From NCBI GenBank assembly GCA_949318235.1, contig OX439137.1, positions 2,535,249-2,599,248 of the forward strand: 64,000 nucleotides of DNA. Reading direction: 5' to 3'. Under the pieces are notes generated by a model. That model had not been told where the DNA came from, did no database searches, and saw only the letters and a list, made by a program, of their open reading frames with translations. Positions 30,101 to 63,240 of the stretch are shown here, piece by piece (within the stretch, counting starts at the first letter, position 1; every line of letters starts with the position of its first letter). The translations under genes were made by a program, and so were the position numbers. This DNA is from Ecdyonurus torrentis (Eukaryota > Arthropoda > Insecta > Ephemeroptera > Heptageniidae).

Positions 30101-33065
30101 ATCTATTAAACATCGGGCAACATTGCAATTTGCCGCCTGCGATTTTCTTCTAGCCAACCAAGATGCATACATAGAAGGTGGTATCATTTGCCCTATTTGT
30201 CGTCAAACCTCGGTTTCATCCGTAAAACTTGTAATTTTGACATATGTCATACAAGGTGACTGACAACAGAGCCACGTGGTCTCTCAGGTACAATACAGTA
30301 AGTAACTGGAAGAGGAGGAGGAGGGACACAAACATTTCCCCTCTTTCGGCGCTTTAAATTTCTCTCTTGTTTTGATTCACCTTGAGTGACATTTCATACC
30401 TGATGCTACCTAGCCTAGGCAAACTACATATAATAGGGTGTTTTCATTCATGTTAAAGTCAACGTCATAAGTGAGTACTAAATAACATTGGCCGGTATAG
30501 GAAAATGGCACATTTTGTCAGTTTAAAAATACTTCGCGATTTTTTTGAGTGCATTGATGCTGTTAACAGGTTGAATTAGTACCTCAAGTATGCAAGAAAA
30601 ATAATAATAACCAAAAAAACAGCTAATTTCCAAAGAAAATAGCCAAAAACTACCTTTGACCTATACTGAGCAATGTTAATCATTGCTCAAGATGAGCATC
30701 GAAAAGCACTCAGAATGACGTCATGCGCACACACCCTATACATCTTGTAGCCGAATAAATATTTTCTCAAGTGACAAAAGCTCCCCTTGTTTACCAACTT
30801 CATTAGGTAATTGAACGGAGAGAGTTTTCTCATTACCTGAGCACTTCTCACCCAACTTCTGATCGACTCTGCGTCTTTCTCATTCCTTGCATCACATATA
30901 AAACTGTTGTCCACACATAGCACAGGCTTGAAGTCTGTACCACCTTGTAGCTGTAAAGTAAATACAACCAATATAGTAACAACTATAAAATATACCACCC
31001 TGGCTGCGCCTAAAGGACATACTTTCATTTGGCTACTTTCACGCAGAGTACTTGCATTTGGCTAAAACCTTGGCTGCGTACGCATCCACTACGAGATCAA
31101 CAAGTACACTGCAAGTACACCTTTTGTAAGACAACCTTGAAATGTAAGTATGCCCTTTGGGCGCAGCCAGAGCGATACATAAAGTCTACCCAGTTAACAG
31201 TTTCATTAACTCACCTCAACAATTTTGAAGACTTGTTCATTTTGTTGTTCCGAGGAATTTTGCTGACCCTATAACAAAATACACAATAAAATTGTTACTA
31301 CAGTAAGTATTATTAGGCCTATAAAGAAAGCATGAATAAAAATGTAAAGAAGACAAAATTGCTGATTCATTTTTAAGTATGGTGGGAAACAACCCTGCAT
31401 CCAGTCTCCCATATTAAAGTACACTCCCCCGAGATAAATCTGACCGGTTGCGTTACAGTCTCCTTATATATTTAACATTTGGAGACATGAACGCTGCGGT
31501 CAGATTTATCTCGGGGGAGTGTACATATAGGCCTATTCTTTTAATTTATCACTGGCCAACTTCCAGTTGCAAGTTAAACTCAGATAAGATCTTACCTTTT
31601 ACAATGTTAAATGAGTGGACAGCTTGAATGAATATTATGGATATCGATGTTATTGCAAGAAATATCGATGTTTACCTATCGAAGTGAACGAACTACACTT
31701 TACAAATTTCACTCAAAATGAACGATCTGCGTTTGGCGCTTCTACGAGGTTTAACATGTAAACTAGATGGGGCAACTTGGAATTTGCAAAGTGTAGAACG
31801 GTCATTTTTCACAAAATTTGTAAAGTGTAGTTCGTTTACTTTGACGGGTAAGCATCGATATGTGTAACTTGTTTTTTGTCACGCGAAGCAATGTGTGTAA
31901 GTCGAGCGCCATCTCCACAACGTTCGGAAACGACTTACACATTATGCTTCGCGTGACAAAAAACGAGTTACACATATTGCTCGCAACAACATTGATATAG
32001 CAAACCAATGTCCCTCACATGTCTTCCAACTCCCTATGCTAGCGCGTAGTCCAATATTAATGACGATGTGCCAATAATAGTGACATCTGGAACTACAAAG
32101 CTTCGTAAGCTTAAAATTGTAGTTCAGGTGTCGCGTGCGATGGCGCTATGTAGTGTTGCATGGACTACAAAAAGTGCCTGGAGTTGGAAGAGATGTGAGG
32201 GCGACATTGATAGCAAACTGAACTTCTTCTAATTGTGTATGTATCTCCTAGAGATTAACACACAAATCATATTTTTAAAGGAAGGGTTCTTGGGGGTACA
32301 GGTACCGCTATGTATGTAAATACGTACATTATAATAAATATGTATGTATTTAATCATACATAAATGATAAAAATGATTAATATTTTTCATTTGATAAGGA
32401 TAAACAATACGGCATGATGGGGAACACAATACAGGACAGGAGACAGGAGAGGAGTCGCAAAACTAAATCTTACATGTACACAGTGTACACAAATTGGTTG
32501 CCATGGTTACAGTGCTACGATTGGTTGACCAAAGGTTGTAAAATAGGTCTATGATTGGTCACATTGATACATACCCAAACAGTATTACATAAAACACAGC
32601 CAAAATCTCCTTATAATTGCAATAATTTAAATTAAATACAATCATTTAACATATGAAATTAATTATGGAGTTATAAGTAAATGGAAATTTATATCAGTAA
32701 ATTAAAATTTAATAATATAAGACGGGGTAGCTTTCATGGAATGGGGGGTGGTGAAGTTTGGAGATAGAGGGTAGAGCAACCAAACCAAACACCCAGACCC
32801 CAGACCAAAGACATTCGACCATATTGTCGAGCTAACAACTACCGGGGCTTACTTGTATATGATCTGGTGTGATAACATTGAATGTCGTGCCTCCACTGGC
32901 TACACCAATTAATGATCCAACAGGTAGAGAAACAGGTACAGAGACGACAGAAGTTTGTTGACCACGAGATTCTTGATCTTCTTGATCGTTAGAATTCGGA
33001 AGACCATCGGCTTCGGAAATGTCCGGTAATACGACAGCGTCCGAGGAACTTCGGTCCTCTTCCAT
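11773..33065 (-). CDS. DEAF1: DEAF1-like SAND/MYND transcription factor, 12 coding exons (whole gene span)
   Basis: Rebuilt by joining exons 33065-32853, 31268-31215, 30950-30852, 29957-29778, 26219-25974, 19909-19783, 18113-17986, 14813-14712, 13653-13490, 13129-13024, 12611-12510 and 11889-11773. The joined frame encodes about 545 residues, close to human DEAF1 (565). Domain order matches the family: acidic serine-rich N-terminus (1-71), SAND domain (about 177-262) with KDWK at 224-227 and a CTCxACC cysteine cluster at 253-259, a KRRKRK nuclear signal (275-280), a charged helical stretch (about 385-440), and a MYND finger (474-510). Known family members are nuclear factors that bind TTCG-containing DNA through SAND and recruit partners through MYND. 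Intron phases are consistent throughout. The start ATG sits in a good context (A at -3, G at +4). Identification is firm; the exact end of exon 3 is the main uncertainty. Confidence 0.95.
12082..12208. mobile_element. Family B-related MITE, copy 4 (DEAF1 intron 11)
   Basis: Starts GATGTTCGTAAACTCTGTTT and ends AACAGGGTTTACGAACATCA. Central GATGATC repeats form a small internal hairpin. Confidence 0.8.
12271..12317 (+). repeat. Poly-T tract
   Basis: About 47 T in a row, in DEAF1 intron 11. Confidence 0.9.
12368..12491. mobile_element. Family F MITE, copy 2, next to the MYND exon donor
   Basis: Inverted ends TACAGCTCTGGACAAAAGTT and AACTTTAGACCAGAGCTGTA. Its end lies about 18 bases inside the intron from the exon 11 donor at 12509. 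Confidence 0.85.
12510..12611 (-). CDS. DEAF1: DEAF1 exon 11 (MYND zinc finger)
   Basis: Codes [20 protein letters not shown] then [14 protein letters not shown]. The C-x2-C, C-x2-C, YC-x3-C and W-x2-H spacing is the MYND pattern; the last zinc cysteine is supplied by exon 12 (VEC). MYND in DEAF1 is a protein-interaction module. Acceptor TTCCAG|TGC, donor CAG|GTACA. An inverted-repeat element ends only about 18 bases past the donor. Confidence 0.95.
13024..13129 (-). CDS. DEAF1: DEAF1 exon 10 (pre-MYND linker)
   Basis: Accepts phase 2 and ends phase 0. It codes [20 protein letters not shown] then [16 protein letters not shown]. There is no domain; it links the helix to MYND. Acceptor TTTGCAG|GGC, donor AAA|GTAAGT. 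Confidence 0.8.
13363..13452. mobile_element. Family B-related MITE, decayed copy
   Basis: Starts TAATGATGTTCGTAAACACT; the CCAAAAAAATGCGCAAT block is conserved but the second arm is shortened. DEAF1 intron 9. Confidence 0.65.
13490..13653 (-). CDS. DEAF1: DEAF1 exon 9 (charged helical segment)
   Basis: Codes about 55 residues with strong helical, probably coiled-coil character: [20 protein letters not shown] followed by [19 protein letters not shown]. It corresponds to the Gln/Lys/Glu-rich helix that precedes MYND in vertebrate DEAF1. Acceptor TTTCAG|AGT, donor AAG|GTACG, ending in phase 2. Confidence 0.85.
13838..14022. mobile_element. Family M foldback, copy 5
   Basis: ACGATGTTACCGCATCAAAA at the left faces TATTTTGACGTGGAAGCATC at the right. 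TATCTGCACTTT / AAAGTGCAGATA and GGAGCATCTGCA / TGCAGATGCTCC pair inside. Ends resemble the TCGATG family. Confidence 0.7.
14075..14240. repeat. Palindrome with CACCAAGCTAC arms
   Basis: GATACCAACAAGTGCCTTAC faces GATAAGGCACGTGTTGGTTTC; GTAGCTTGGTGAAA faces TTTCACCAAGCTAC. About 165 bases, DEAF1 intron 8. Confidence 0.75.
14240..14711. other. DEAF1 intron 8, AT-rich, no other feature
   Basis: Homopolymer and TA-rich sequence leading to the exon 8 donor side. Nothing further seen. Confidence 0.4.
14712..14813 (-). CDS. DEAF1: DEAF1 exon 8
   Basis: A 34-codon, phase 0-0 exon from [20 protein letters not shown] to QRFKKLDE. It leads into the helical segment. Acceptor ATTGCAG|GTA, donor GAG|GTAAG. 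No domain of its own. Confidence 0.8.
14888..15053. repeat. Simple repeats (C, AAAAG and poly-T)
   Basis: C run, then (AAAAAG)n, then a long T run at 15012-15053. Confidence 0.85.
15356..15467. mobile_element. Family B palindromic MITE, best-preserved copy
   Basis: AATGCTGTTCGTAAACCCTG faces CAGGGTTTACGAACAGCATT exactly. About 110 bases, DEAF1 intron 7. Confidence 0.9.
15484..15815. mobile_element. Family Q element (TTAA-type), copy 1
   Basis: Begins GGGTTGTATTTAG directly after TTAA and contains TTGTATCTCAAAATTTAAAA, CAGTAACAGCTACCTATGAT and ATGACCATCAGATAAGAGAG-like blocks shared with 28123-28453 and, in part, 44285-45370. The right end GATTTCCTGCC matches 28453 but is no longer followed by TTAA. 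Confidence 0.7.
16081..16097 (+). repeat. Poly-G tract
   Basis: GAGG followed by a long G run. Confidence 0.8.
16178..16368. mobile_element. Palindromic MITE with CACATGA ends
   Basis: GTATTATTCACATGATGAGT faces CGTCATGTGAATAATAC. The GGAGCCGTTCACAT / ATGTGAACGGCTCC and CAAATGGAGCCG / CGGCTCCATTTG arms pair. A GCGTCAACGCGTCAACGCAC run is unique to one arm. Confidence 0.8.
16370..16675. mobile_element. Family G element, copy 1, interrupted by family F
   Basis: Ends ACTACATACAAGATAGG and CTTATCTTGTATGTAGT are inverted. It shares GATTGATCA, GATCACGTGACC, GCGCTGATTGGCTTAGA and TTTCGCGGCGGCCCAAATTG with the intact copy 40606-40790. Family F sits at 16391-16516. Confidence 0.85.
16391..16516. mobile_element. 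Family F MITE, copy 3, nested in family G
   Basis: Inverted ends TACAGCTCTGGACAAAAGTT and AACTTTTGGCCAGAGCTGTA. Comparison with the intact G copy places the insertion at a TA. Confidence 0.9.
16690..16800. mobile_element. Family J palindromic MITE, diverged copy
   Basis: Shares AAATAAATCTGACC, TTGCGTT and ATATTTAATATTTGGAGA with 31421-31526. Confidence 0.7.
16811..16845 (+). repeat. Poly-A tract
   Basis: About 35 A in a row. Confidence 0.9.
16870..17190 (+). mobile_element. Family P repeat, copy 1
   Basis: Shares CATAGAC, TCTTCAAAACTGATGA, TTTTTACCAGAATG, GTGACGTCAGAAACATACAA and CTGATCACTGCTA blocks with 44485-44830 (reverse) and 56915-57260. Confidence 0.75.
17322..17402. mobile_element. 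Decayed family B fragment
   Basis: ACTAAAATGACGATCAACTT and TATGGTGCAAGAAA resemble the core of family B; termini are lost. Confidence 0.5.
17516..17592 (+). repeat. (CA)n(TA)n microsatellite
   Basis: CACACA run followed by about 30 TA units, DEAF1 intron 7 side. Confidence 0.95.
17630..17905. mobile_element. Family K element, copy 1 (pogo/Tigger-like ends)
   Basis: AACCTCGTTATAGCGTACTT faces AACAAAATTTCGTTATAGCT; a second part shares GTAAATGCCGTCTCG with 19050-19370. AACCTCGTTATA-type ends are known from pogo/Tigger elements; assignment is inference. Confidence 0.6.
17986..18113 (-). CDS. DEAF1: DEAF1 exon 7 (linker)
   Basis: Codes about 43 residues from [20 protein letters not shown] to SNPSTQ: low-complexity Ser, Thr, Pro and Val, like the variable linker between the basic region and helical segment of DEAF1. 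It accepts phase 1 and ends in phase 0. Acceptor TTTCCAG|GTT, donor CAG|GTAAA. Confidence 0.8.
18239..18553. mobile_element. Foldback with nearly perfect 140 bp arms
   Basis: AAAGGCGTAGAATACCTTGA faces TCAAGGTGTTCTACGCCTTT. CGTAATATCCTAACAAACCT, CAACGTTGATTTGGC and GCGGTCACTGACGTC also have close partners on the other arm. It lies in DEAF1 intron 6, about 125 bases upstream of exon 7. Confidence 0.9.
18590..18845. repeat. Possible inverted-repeat element
   Basis: GTCTATATAATAAAGAGGTT faces AACCTCTTATATATTAATGGAC. Interior does not pair well. Confidence 0.45.
19050..19370. mobile_element. Family K element, copy 2
   Basis: Shares AACTTGGATATA, GCATAGGGAAAACCCGTT, ACAAAATTTCGTTT and AGTAAATGCCACCTCG with 17630-17905. 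Confidence 0.6.
19783..19909 (-). CDS. DEAF1: DEAF1 exon 6 (nuclear-localisation region)
   Basis: Begins [17 protein letters not shown], directly comparable to SGPVRLFVPYKRRKKE in human DEAF1, where this basic run follows the SAND domain and acts as a nuclear signal. The rest is Ser/Lys/Asp-rich. Acceptor TTCCAG|GCT, donor GCCG|GTAAG, ending in phase 1. Confidence 0.93.
20140..20438. mobile_element. Family E element, copy 2 (reverse)
   Basis: Contains TTTTTCCCCACAAGCGTAAT, CTTAAATTAGGAGACCCTTA and ends GCTAAACCGATAAACTCCAT. DEAF1 intron 5. Confidence 0.75.
20455..21536. mobile_element. 1.08 kb TIR element
   Basis: Starts TGTACCGACAGGAATTGAAT AACCTGCA and ends with its reverse complement, TGCAGGTTATTCAATTCCTG TCGGTACA; about 28 matching bases. 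The AT-rich interior has no long frame. Non-autonomous; target duplication unclear. Confidence 0.8.
21540..22010. other. AT-rich intron sequence, nothing recognised
   Basis: DEAF1 intron 5. No repeat partner seen within the window. Confidence 0.4.
22060..22770 (+). other. GC-rich, purine-skewed island of unknown nature
   Basis: Sharp change from AT-rich DNA to GC-rich, G/A-skewed sequence with many CAGGC, AAGC and GAGG motifs. Overlapping frames are open in several phases (131 codons at 22150-22545 on plus, 110 at 22081-22413 on minus), which GC-rich DNA gives by chance. No domain recognised. It ends near an AATAAA (22738) and a (CCCCA)n run. Could be an insertion, a non-coding RNA gene or assembly contamination. 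Confidence 0.5.
23134..23777. mobile_element. TIR element with GGCTGACCAT ends (hAT-like, tentative)
   Basis: Begins GGCTGACCATCCGTCCCGGA and ends TGTCCCGGG ... ATGGTCAGCC. GTCCCGG is repeated three times near the left end and mirrored on the right. A GC-rich patch (23660-23720) gives a 93-codon minus-strand frame of low-complexity sequence. I could not define a target duplication. Confidence 0.6.
23810..23846 (+). repeat. Poly-A tract
   Basis: (ATT)n then about 37 A. Confidence 0.9.
24380..24655. mobile_element. Family E element, copy 3
   Basis: CGGTTTAGCACGCGG, GTCCGTAATTTAACATTACA and TTTGAGAAAACAACTGCATTG blocks match copy 1; the right end reads ACTGATAAACC, diverged. Confidence 0.65.
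24840..24935. mobile_element. Family E fragment (reverse)
   Basis: TTTTTCCCCATAAGCTTAAT, AAATTAGGGGACCCTTAGCT and CGCTAAACCGATAA. One arm only. Confidence 0.65.
25112..25245. mobile_element. Family L palindromic MITE, copy 1
   Basis: GTCAGAAGGTCCGCGGACAA and AGGGCCTTTTGTCCGCAGGC CTTCTGAC-type arms. Lies on the downstream side of the SAND exon. Confidence 0.85.
25288..25309 (+). repeat. Poly-A tract
   Basis: About 20 A. Confidence 0.8.
25347..25640. mobile_element. Family M foldback, copy 1, arms made of tandem units
   Basis: Ends TATCGATGCTGTTGCGAACA and TGTTCGCAACATCATCGATA. Each arm holds about three copies of a ~38-base unit with TTTTTTGTCACGCTAAGCAA. A short unique centre carries GAGATGGCGCTCGACTT. 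The palindrome produces 90- and 111-codon frames on both strands that are not genes. Confidence 0.9.
25974..26219 (-). CDS. DEAF1: DEAF1 exon 5 (SAND domain core)
   Basis: An 82-codon, phase 0-0 exon carrying most of the SAND domain: [20 protein letters not shown], then [20 protein letters not shown], then the [16 protein letters not shown] tail. KDWK is the DNA-contact hallmark of SAND; the His and four Cys after it match the zinc-binding tail of DEAF1. Acceptor GATAG|AAC and donor GCG|GTGAG. Two copies of one palindromic repeat family flank this exon (25112-25245 and 26321-26447). Confidence 0.97.
26321..26447. mobile_element. Family L palindromic MITE, copy 2
   Basis: GACAGAAGGCCCGCGGACAA faces TTGTCCGTGGATCTTCTGAC. 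Body GTGCGCCGCTTGCCGATATG is the reverse of GCATATGGGCGAGCGGCGCA in copy 1. Lies about 100 bases upstream of the SAND exon acceptor. Confidence 0.85.
26454..27642. mobile_element. 1.19 kb foldback with mirrored (CT)n/(GA)n
   Basis: Left arm (AGCCCTTGTCAACTTACTTT ... TTTAGACACCACCACTATGA-like ... AAATTACAATAGCAAGGTGT ... GAGCACCACGTCTCTC) is mirrored by GAGACGTGGTGCGTGCTC ... ACACCTTGCTATTGTAATTT ... AAGTAACTTGACAAGGGC. Arms are roughly 390-460 bases. The CT tract (26839-26918) and GA tract (27145-27178) sit at mirrored sites but differ in length. Confidence 0.85.
26839..26918 (+). repeat. (CT)n microsatellite
   Basis: About 40 CT units; yields spurious Leu-Ser and Arg-Glu frames. Confidence 0.95.
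27935..28522. mobile_element. Hairpin element interrupted by family Q
   Basis: GGATATATATTGATGGCTCC and CTATCCTTAGTCTCCTCACG are mirrored by CGTGAGGAGACTAAGGATAG and GGAGCCATCAATATATATCC. The right arm is split by 28123-28453. Confidence 0.8.
28123..28453. mobile_element. Family Q element, copy 2, flanked by TTAA
   Basis: TTAA at 28119-28122 and 28454-28457. The other arm of the host hairpin reads CAAATTTGAGGCGTGAGG, so the unoccupied site is nearly intact. TTAA duplications are typical of piggyBac-type elements. No transposase. Confidence 0.85.
28757..28890. repeat. Short imperfect palindrome
   Basis: TAAGGATGTGGGCG faces GGTCGCATCCTTA; CCAATAGACGCT faces GGCGTTCTCTTATTGG. Confidence 0.5.
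28900..29296. other. DEAF1 intron 4, fragments only
   Basis: 29035-29100 is a diverged piece of the next hairpin (GTTTGCCTAGAACATGGGAA). ATCTTGTATGTAGTATCTTG at 29275 matches a family G terminus. Otherwise nothing. Confidence 0.5.
29297..29562. mobile_element. Palindromic MITE
   Basis: TTAGAGAACTTTAACAGAGA AGCGACAACCTCA faces TGAGGTTGTCGCTTCTCTGT TAAGGTTCTCTAA. Arms about 110 bases, DEAF1 intron 4, about 215 bases before exon 4's donor end. Confidence 0.85.
29778..29957 (-). CDS. DEAF1: DEAF1 exon 4 (pre-SAND region, start of SAND)
   Basis: A 180-base, phase 0-0 exon coding 60 residues (123-182). It holds a [16 protein letters not shown] segment that parallels the KATLIVVHTDGSIVE stretch of vertebrate DEAF1, and ends [17 protein letters not shown], matching the vertebrate segment that ends in ELPVRCR and opens the SAND domain. 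Acceptor TTGTAG|GGT, donor AAG|GTAAG. Confidence 0.9.
30155..30430. mobile_element. Family H element, copy 3
   Basis: AAGATGCATACATAGAAGGT start, GAGCCACGTGGTCTCTCAGG core, GATGCTACCTAG end. DEAF1 intron 3. Confidence 0.8.
30434..30740 (-). mobile_element. Family C MITE, copy 1
   Basis: Reverse orientation: starts TAGGGTGTTTTCATTCATGT and ends GACGTCATGCGCACACACCC TATA. Contains TGACGTCA. DEAF1 intron 3. Confidence 0.9.
30852..30950 (-). CDS. DEAF1: DEAF1 exon 3
   Basis: Codes about 33 residues from [15 protein letters not shown] to SIRSW, phase 0 at both ends. The acceptor TTTACAG|CTA is good. Two in-frame donors exist: TGG|GTGAGA at 30852 (chosen) and CAG|GTAATG at 30837, which would add five residues (VRSAQ). 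The segment lies before the conserved pre-SAND region and is not itself recognisable. Confidence 0.6.
30990..31180. repeat. Palindrome overlapping DEAF1 intron 2 end
   Basis: GGCTGCGCCTAAAGGACATA faces TATGCCCTTTGGGCGCAGCC; AGTACTTGCA/TGCAAGTAC pair inside. The acceptor of exon 3 is about 40 bases away. Confidence 0.7.
31215..31268 (-). CDS. DEAF1: DEAF1 exon 2
   Basis: A 54-base, phase 0-0 exon between a TATAG acceptor and a GAG|GTGAG donor. It codes 18 residues, [18 protein letters not shown] (72-89), Gln/Glu-rich. It has no domain and is supported only by frame continuity and good splice sites. Confidence 0.65.
31421..31526. mobile_element. Family J palindromic MITE, intact copy
   Basis: GTACACTCCCCCGAGATAAA TCTGACCG faces CGGTCAGATTTATCTCGGGG GAGTGTAC. 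About 105 bases. Confidence 0.9.
31641..31999. mobile_element. Family M foldback, copy 3, host of copy 2
   Basis: Starts TATCGATGTTATTGCAAGAA, is interrupted by copy 2, resumes TATGTGTAACTTGTTTTTTG and ends GCTCGCAACAACATTGATAT. Its unit (TTTTTTGTCACGCGAAGC) and its GAGCGCCATCTCC centre match copy 1. Confidence 0.85.
31664..31858. mobile_element. Family M foldback, copy 2, nested in copy 3
   Basis: Starts TCGATGTTTACC and ends GGTAAGCATCGA. Arms ACGAACTACACTTTACAAAT / ATTTGTAAAGTGTAGTTCGT. The centre is unrelated to copies 1 and 3. Confidence 0.85.
32008..32212. mobile_element. Palindromic MITE with CAATGTC ends
   Basis: CAATGTCCCTCACATGTCTT CCAACTCC faces GGAGTTGGAAGAGATGTGAG GGCGACATTG. 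Arms share TAGTCCA/TGGACTA. Confidence 0.8.
32215..32852. other. DEAF1 intron 1, AT-rich, no further feature
   Basis: Only a short GTACACAGTGTAC palindrome near 32476. No exon or repeat partner seen. Confidence 0.4.
32853..33065 (-). CDS. DEAF1: DEAF1 exon 1 (start codon, acidic N-terminus)
   Basis: Codes residues 1-71, starting [20 protein letters not shown] and ending [10 protein letters not shown]. It is rich in Asp, Glu, Ser and Gln, as is usual for the poorly conserved DEAF1 N-terminus. The donor CAA|GTAAG falls after a complete codon (phase 0). The ATG is at 33063-33065; a GCGGGAAA run directly precedes it. Confidence 0.85.
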
Positions 33066-33077
33066 TTTCCCGCCGAA
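33066..33077 (-). promoter_or_regulatory. E2F-like and TTCGG motif directly before the DEAF1 start codon
   Basis: TTTCCCGC on the plus strand (33066-33073) is a consensus E2F site and abuts the ATG. It overlaps TTCGG on the minus strand (33073-33077). Three more TTCGG motifs lie just inside exon 1 (32995, 33012, 33050). DEAF1 proteins are known to bind TTCG motifs. Binding here is inferred. Confidence 0.35.
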
Positions 33078-34055
33078 ATAGTACTCAAATTTTGAGTTTA
33101 TTACAATTTTGAAAATATATACTTATTATATAAACACATTTTCATGATAAATTTATAGTATTTTAGCAGGAAAACACTGTTTTACTGAAGCTACAGCAAC
33201 TCTGTGAAGAGATTTTTTCACGAATATGAAATGGCGAGCAATTTTCATGTTTTTTGGACAGTAAACGCCATCTATTGATGATGCTATTAACTATGTGCTG
33301 AAATCTAAATTTTTGCGCAGATATTTAACATTTTTGTTTCCTCAGTAATTTTTTCCGACACAATAAATATTAGAAAAAATATAATACAAAGACATTAAAA
33401 ATGTAGATAATATGTACATCATGCAATAATTCAATTAGCCCCTAAATAGACACATTATATAGGTTTAAATAACTAAAGATAAGAAAAAAAAGTACAAAAA
33501 AAAAAAAAAAGCCATTTATCCTAAAACTCGTGTATAACTTTCTATAGCTATAATAGTGCAAATAATGTTTACTAAACATTATTTTTGTATTATATACTGT
33601 ATAATACAAAAAATGCATTACTTGTTTAACATTAAATACATTAGTTACATAAGTTACATTTTTCTGGGAGGACGTGCATTGGAGAAATTAAGCGCTATAT
33701 TGCGGAGCATCTAATATAATATGCAATATAATCTAGATTGCTGTTTTACTAAATTAATTGCAAAATAAATAGATGGTATAGATTCGATAGATGACTTGCA
33801 AAATAATCATTATTAATATAGATATTTATAACTAATGATAAAAAAAAGTAAGTTGACAAGGGATTTAAGACTATATAGTATAGACTATTAAGACTATTAT
33901 ATATATATAATGACTCAAAAGGATATATCCTTTTATAATTATAATCACCACAAATACTTATTAGAATTGGAACAGAGTTTCTTTTAAAATGTGAGTTAAT
34001 ATAATTTTTACAGTATTTATTATTATTTTGCATGTTCAGAAATGTAGCAAAACTA
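33078..34055. other. Intergenic sequence upstream of DEAF1
   Basis: Holds the presumed DEAF1 promoter. A GATGATGCTATT region and AAATGGCGAG (33229) are the only less AT-rich spots; AAATGGCG resembles a YY1 core. No TATA box at a convincing place. The rest is AT-rich. Confidence 0.35.
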
Positions 34056-34059
34056 TTAA

Positions 34060-34405
34060 CGAAGTAGAGGGTACCAACGTCAGCCATTAGACTCAAACTA
34101 AAAAAAAAAAAAAAAAAAAAAAAATCTGAAATTTTGCACAATGATATATCCTTCAGCTTGAGACAATTTCAAATATATAAAAATTTTGGGGTGTCACCGA
34201 GCAAATTAATTTTATATGATTTTCTTGAAATTTTAAGCCCATAAGGCCCAATGTTTATTTCATTAATTTTTTCCTTTTTTTCAGGATGGTCAAACATCAT
34301 GAAATTTTTATCACAGCTAGGTGTGACCTTTAGCTACACAATGACACTACATTTAGACCCAAAACACTTCTAGTTTTTGAGATATAAGGTCTGTACCCTA
34401 CTTTG
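34060..34405. mobile_element. Family N element, copy 1, flanked by TTAA
   Basis: TTAA at 34056-34059 and 34406-34409. Ends CGAAGTAGAGGGTACC and GTACCCTACTTTG. Body matches 46673-47005 (GCCATTAGACTCAAACT, CTGAAATTTTGCACAATGAT, AGTTTTTGAGATATAAGGTC). Confidence 0.85.
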
Positions 34406-34409
34406 TTAA

Positions 34410-34890
34410 TAAAGAAAGGAATTTTTTAAATACATATCATATTATACAATTTTTTTTTTTTTTTTTTTAATTTTTATTTATTAAACAAAAATCAAAATAA
34501 ACCCATTCACATCATAATAATAATAACATAGCACCCTATTTTTATTTTCTTGTTACAGCACCAAATTCATGCATTAACATAAAAGAAAAAAAATTAATGA
34601 AAAAAGGAATGCAATTGAAATACAATATTTTTTTAACAGATTATTTAAAATTATTCAGCCCTTTTTTTTTTAAATCTAAATGAATAAACATAAAAAGCAG
34701 GTATAAAAATAATTATTTATCTCTATTTCTTTGATATTGATATATAAGATTAGATTAGATAATAAGGTACAAAAAAATGCATGTAGCACGTATGAATAAT
34801 AAAAACCTGAAATTATTATTATATTTTTTTATTATTTTTTTTATTAATATATTTTTTTTTTATTAAATTAATTAAAAAAAAAAAAAGGGC
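34410..34890. other. Intergenic, A/T-rich, nothing recognised
   Basis: Homopolymers and short ATT runs only. Confidence 0.4.
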
Positions 34891-35182
34891 TTAAAGACAT
34901 AGCAGCAGTACACTATATTCAATGATCTATAAGACTAGCTGTAATACATTCTAATCAAGTTTAGCACCATACCTAAGTACATAATATCACCCAGAATAGA
35001 GTAAGAAATTTTTGGTGATATTTCCAAGCACGCGGAGAAAACAAAAAAAAAAAATCCCAGCAAATTTATTATAAAAAAAATCATTTTTTTCTTAATTAAA
35101 ATATTTTTAGCAACAATATGGTGCTACTGAAGAAGAAGTAAAACAACCCTATATAGTGTACTTAAGTAATGATTTCAGTTGT
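34890..35182 (-). other. Probable catalase 3' untranslated region
   Basis: Non-coding AT-rich sequence follows the catalase stop. A minus-strand AATAAA lies at 35065-35070, about 115 bases after the stop, and is a plausible polyadenylation signal. No transcript evidence. Confidence 0.45.
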
Positions 35183-62752
<27,570 letters not shown>

Positions 62753-62861
62753 CTAAAAAAAACAAAAAATCATTTTTGGATATCAGTCACTTTTTCATTG
62801 CAAGTCATATCCATATACAGCCATATCCACTCTGGCCAAAACAAGGTCGTTCCCGACAACA

Positions 62862-62983
62862 GCTGTATCCACGGTGCTAAACCAATCAGAGAGCGTGTTA
62901 TAAACCTACTAGCCAATCACAGTTGACTTTACATTGTTAATTACACTGTATCCACTTGACCTAGTGTTGGGAGAAGTTGTATA
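62862..62983. repeat. Family I repeat, copy 2
   Basis: GTGCTAAACCAATCAGAGAG, AGCCAATCACAGTTGACTTT and GTGTTGGGAGAA, as in 10559-10680. Upstream of catalase exon 2. Confidence 0.75.
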
Positions 62984-63151
62984 TCTTTCTATTTTCTTCT
63001 ACTGTCTCTAAAAGTTGTAATTTAAGAAGGCACAAATATATATAAAATACAAAATTTAACCCCCAACTTTTTTTTTTTTTTTTTTTTGTAATTTAAAAAT
63101 TACTGATTCCAGTTCTGATAAATCTTTGGCGTTTCTAAGCCAACGTAGACA

Positions 63152-63152
63152 A

Positions 63153-63237
<85 letters not shown>
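63152..63237 (+). repeat. (GA)n microsatellite
   Basis: About 40 GA units. Confidence 0.95.
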
Positions 63238-63239
<2 letters not shown>

Positions 63240-63240
<1 letters not shown>

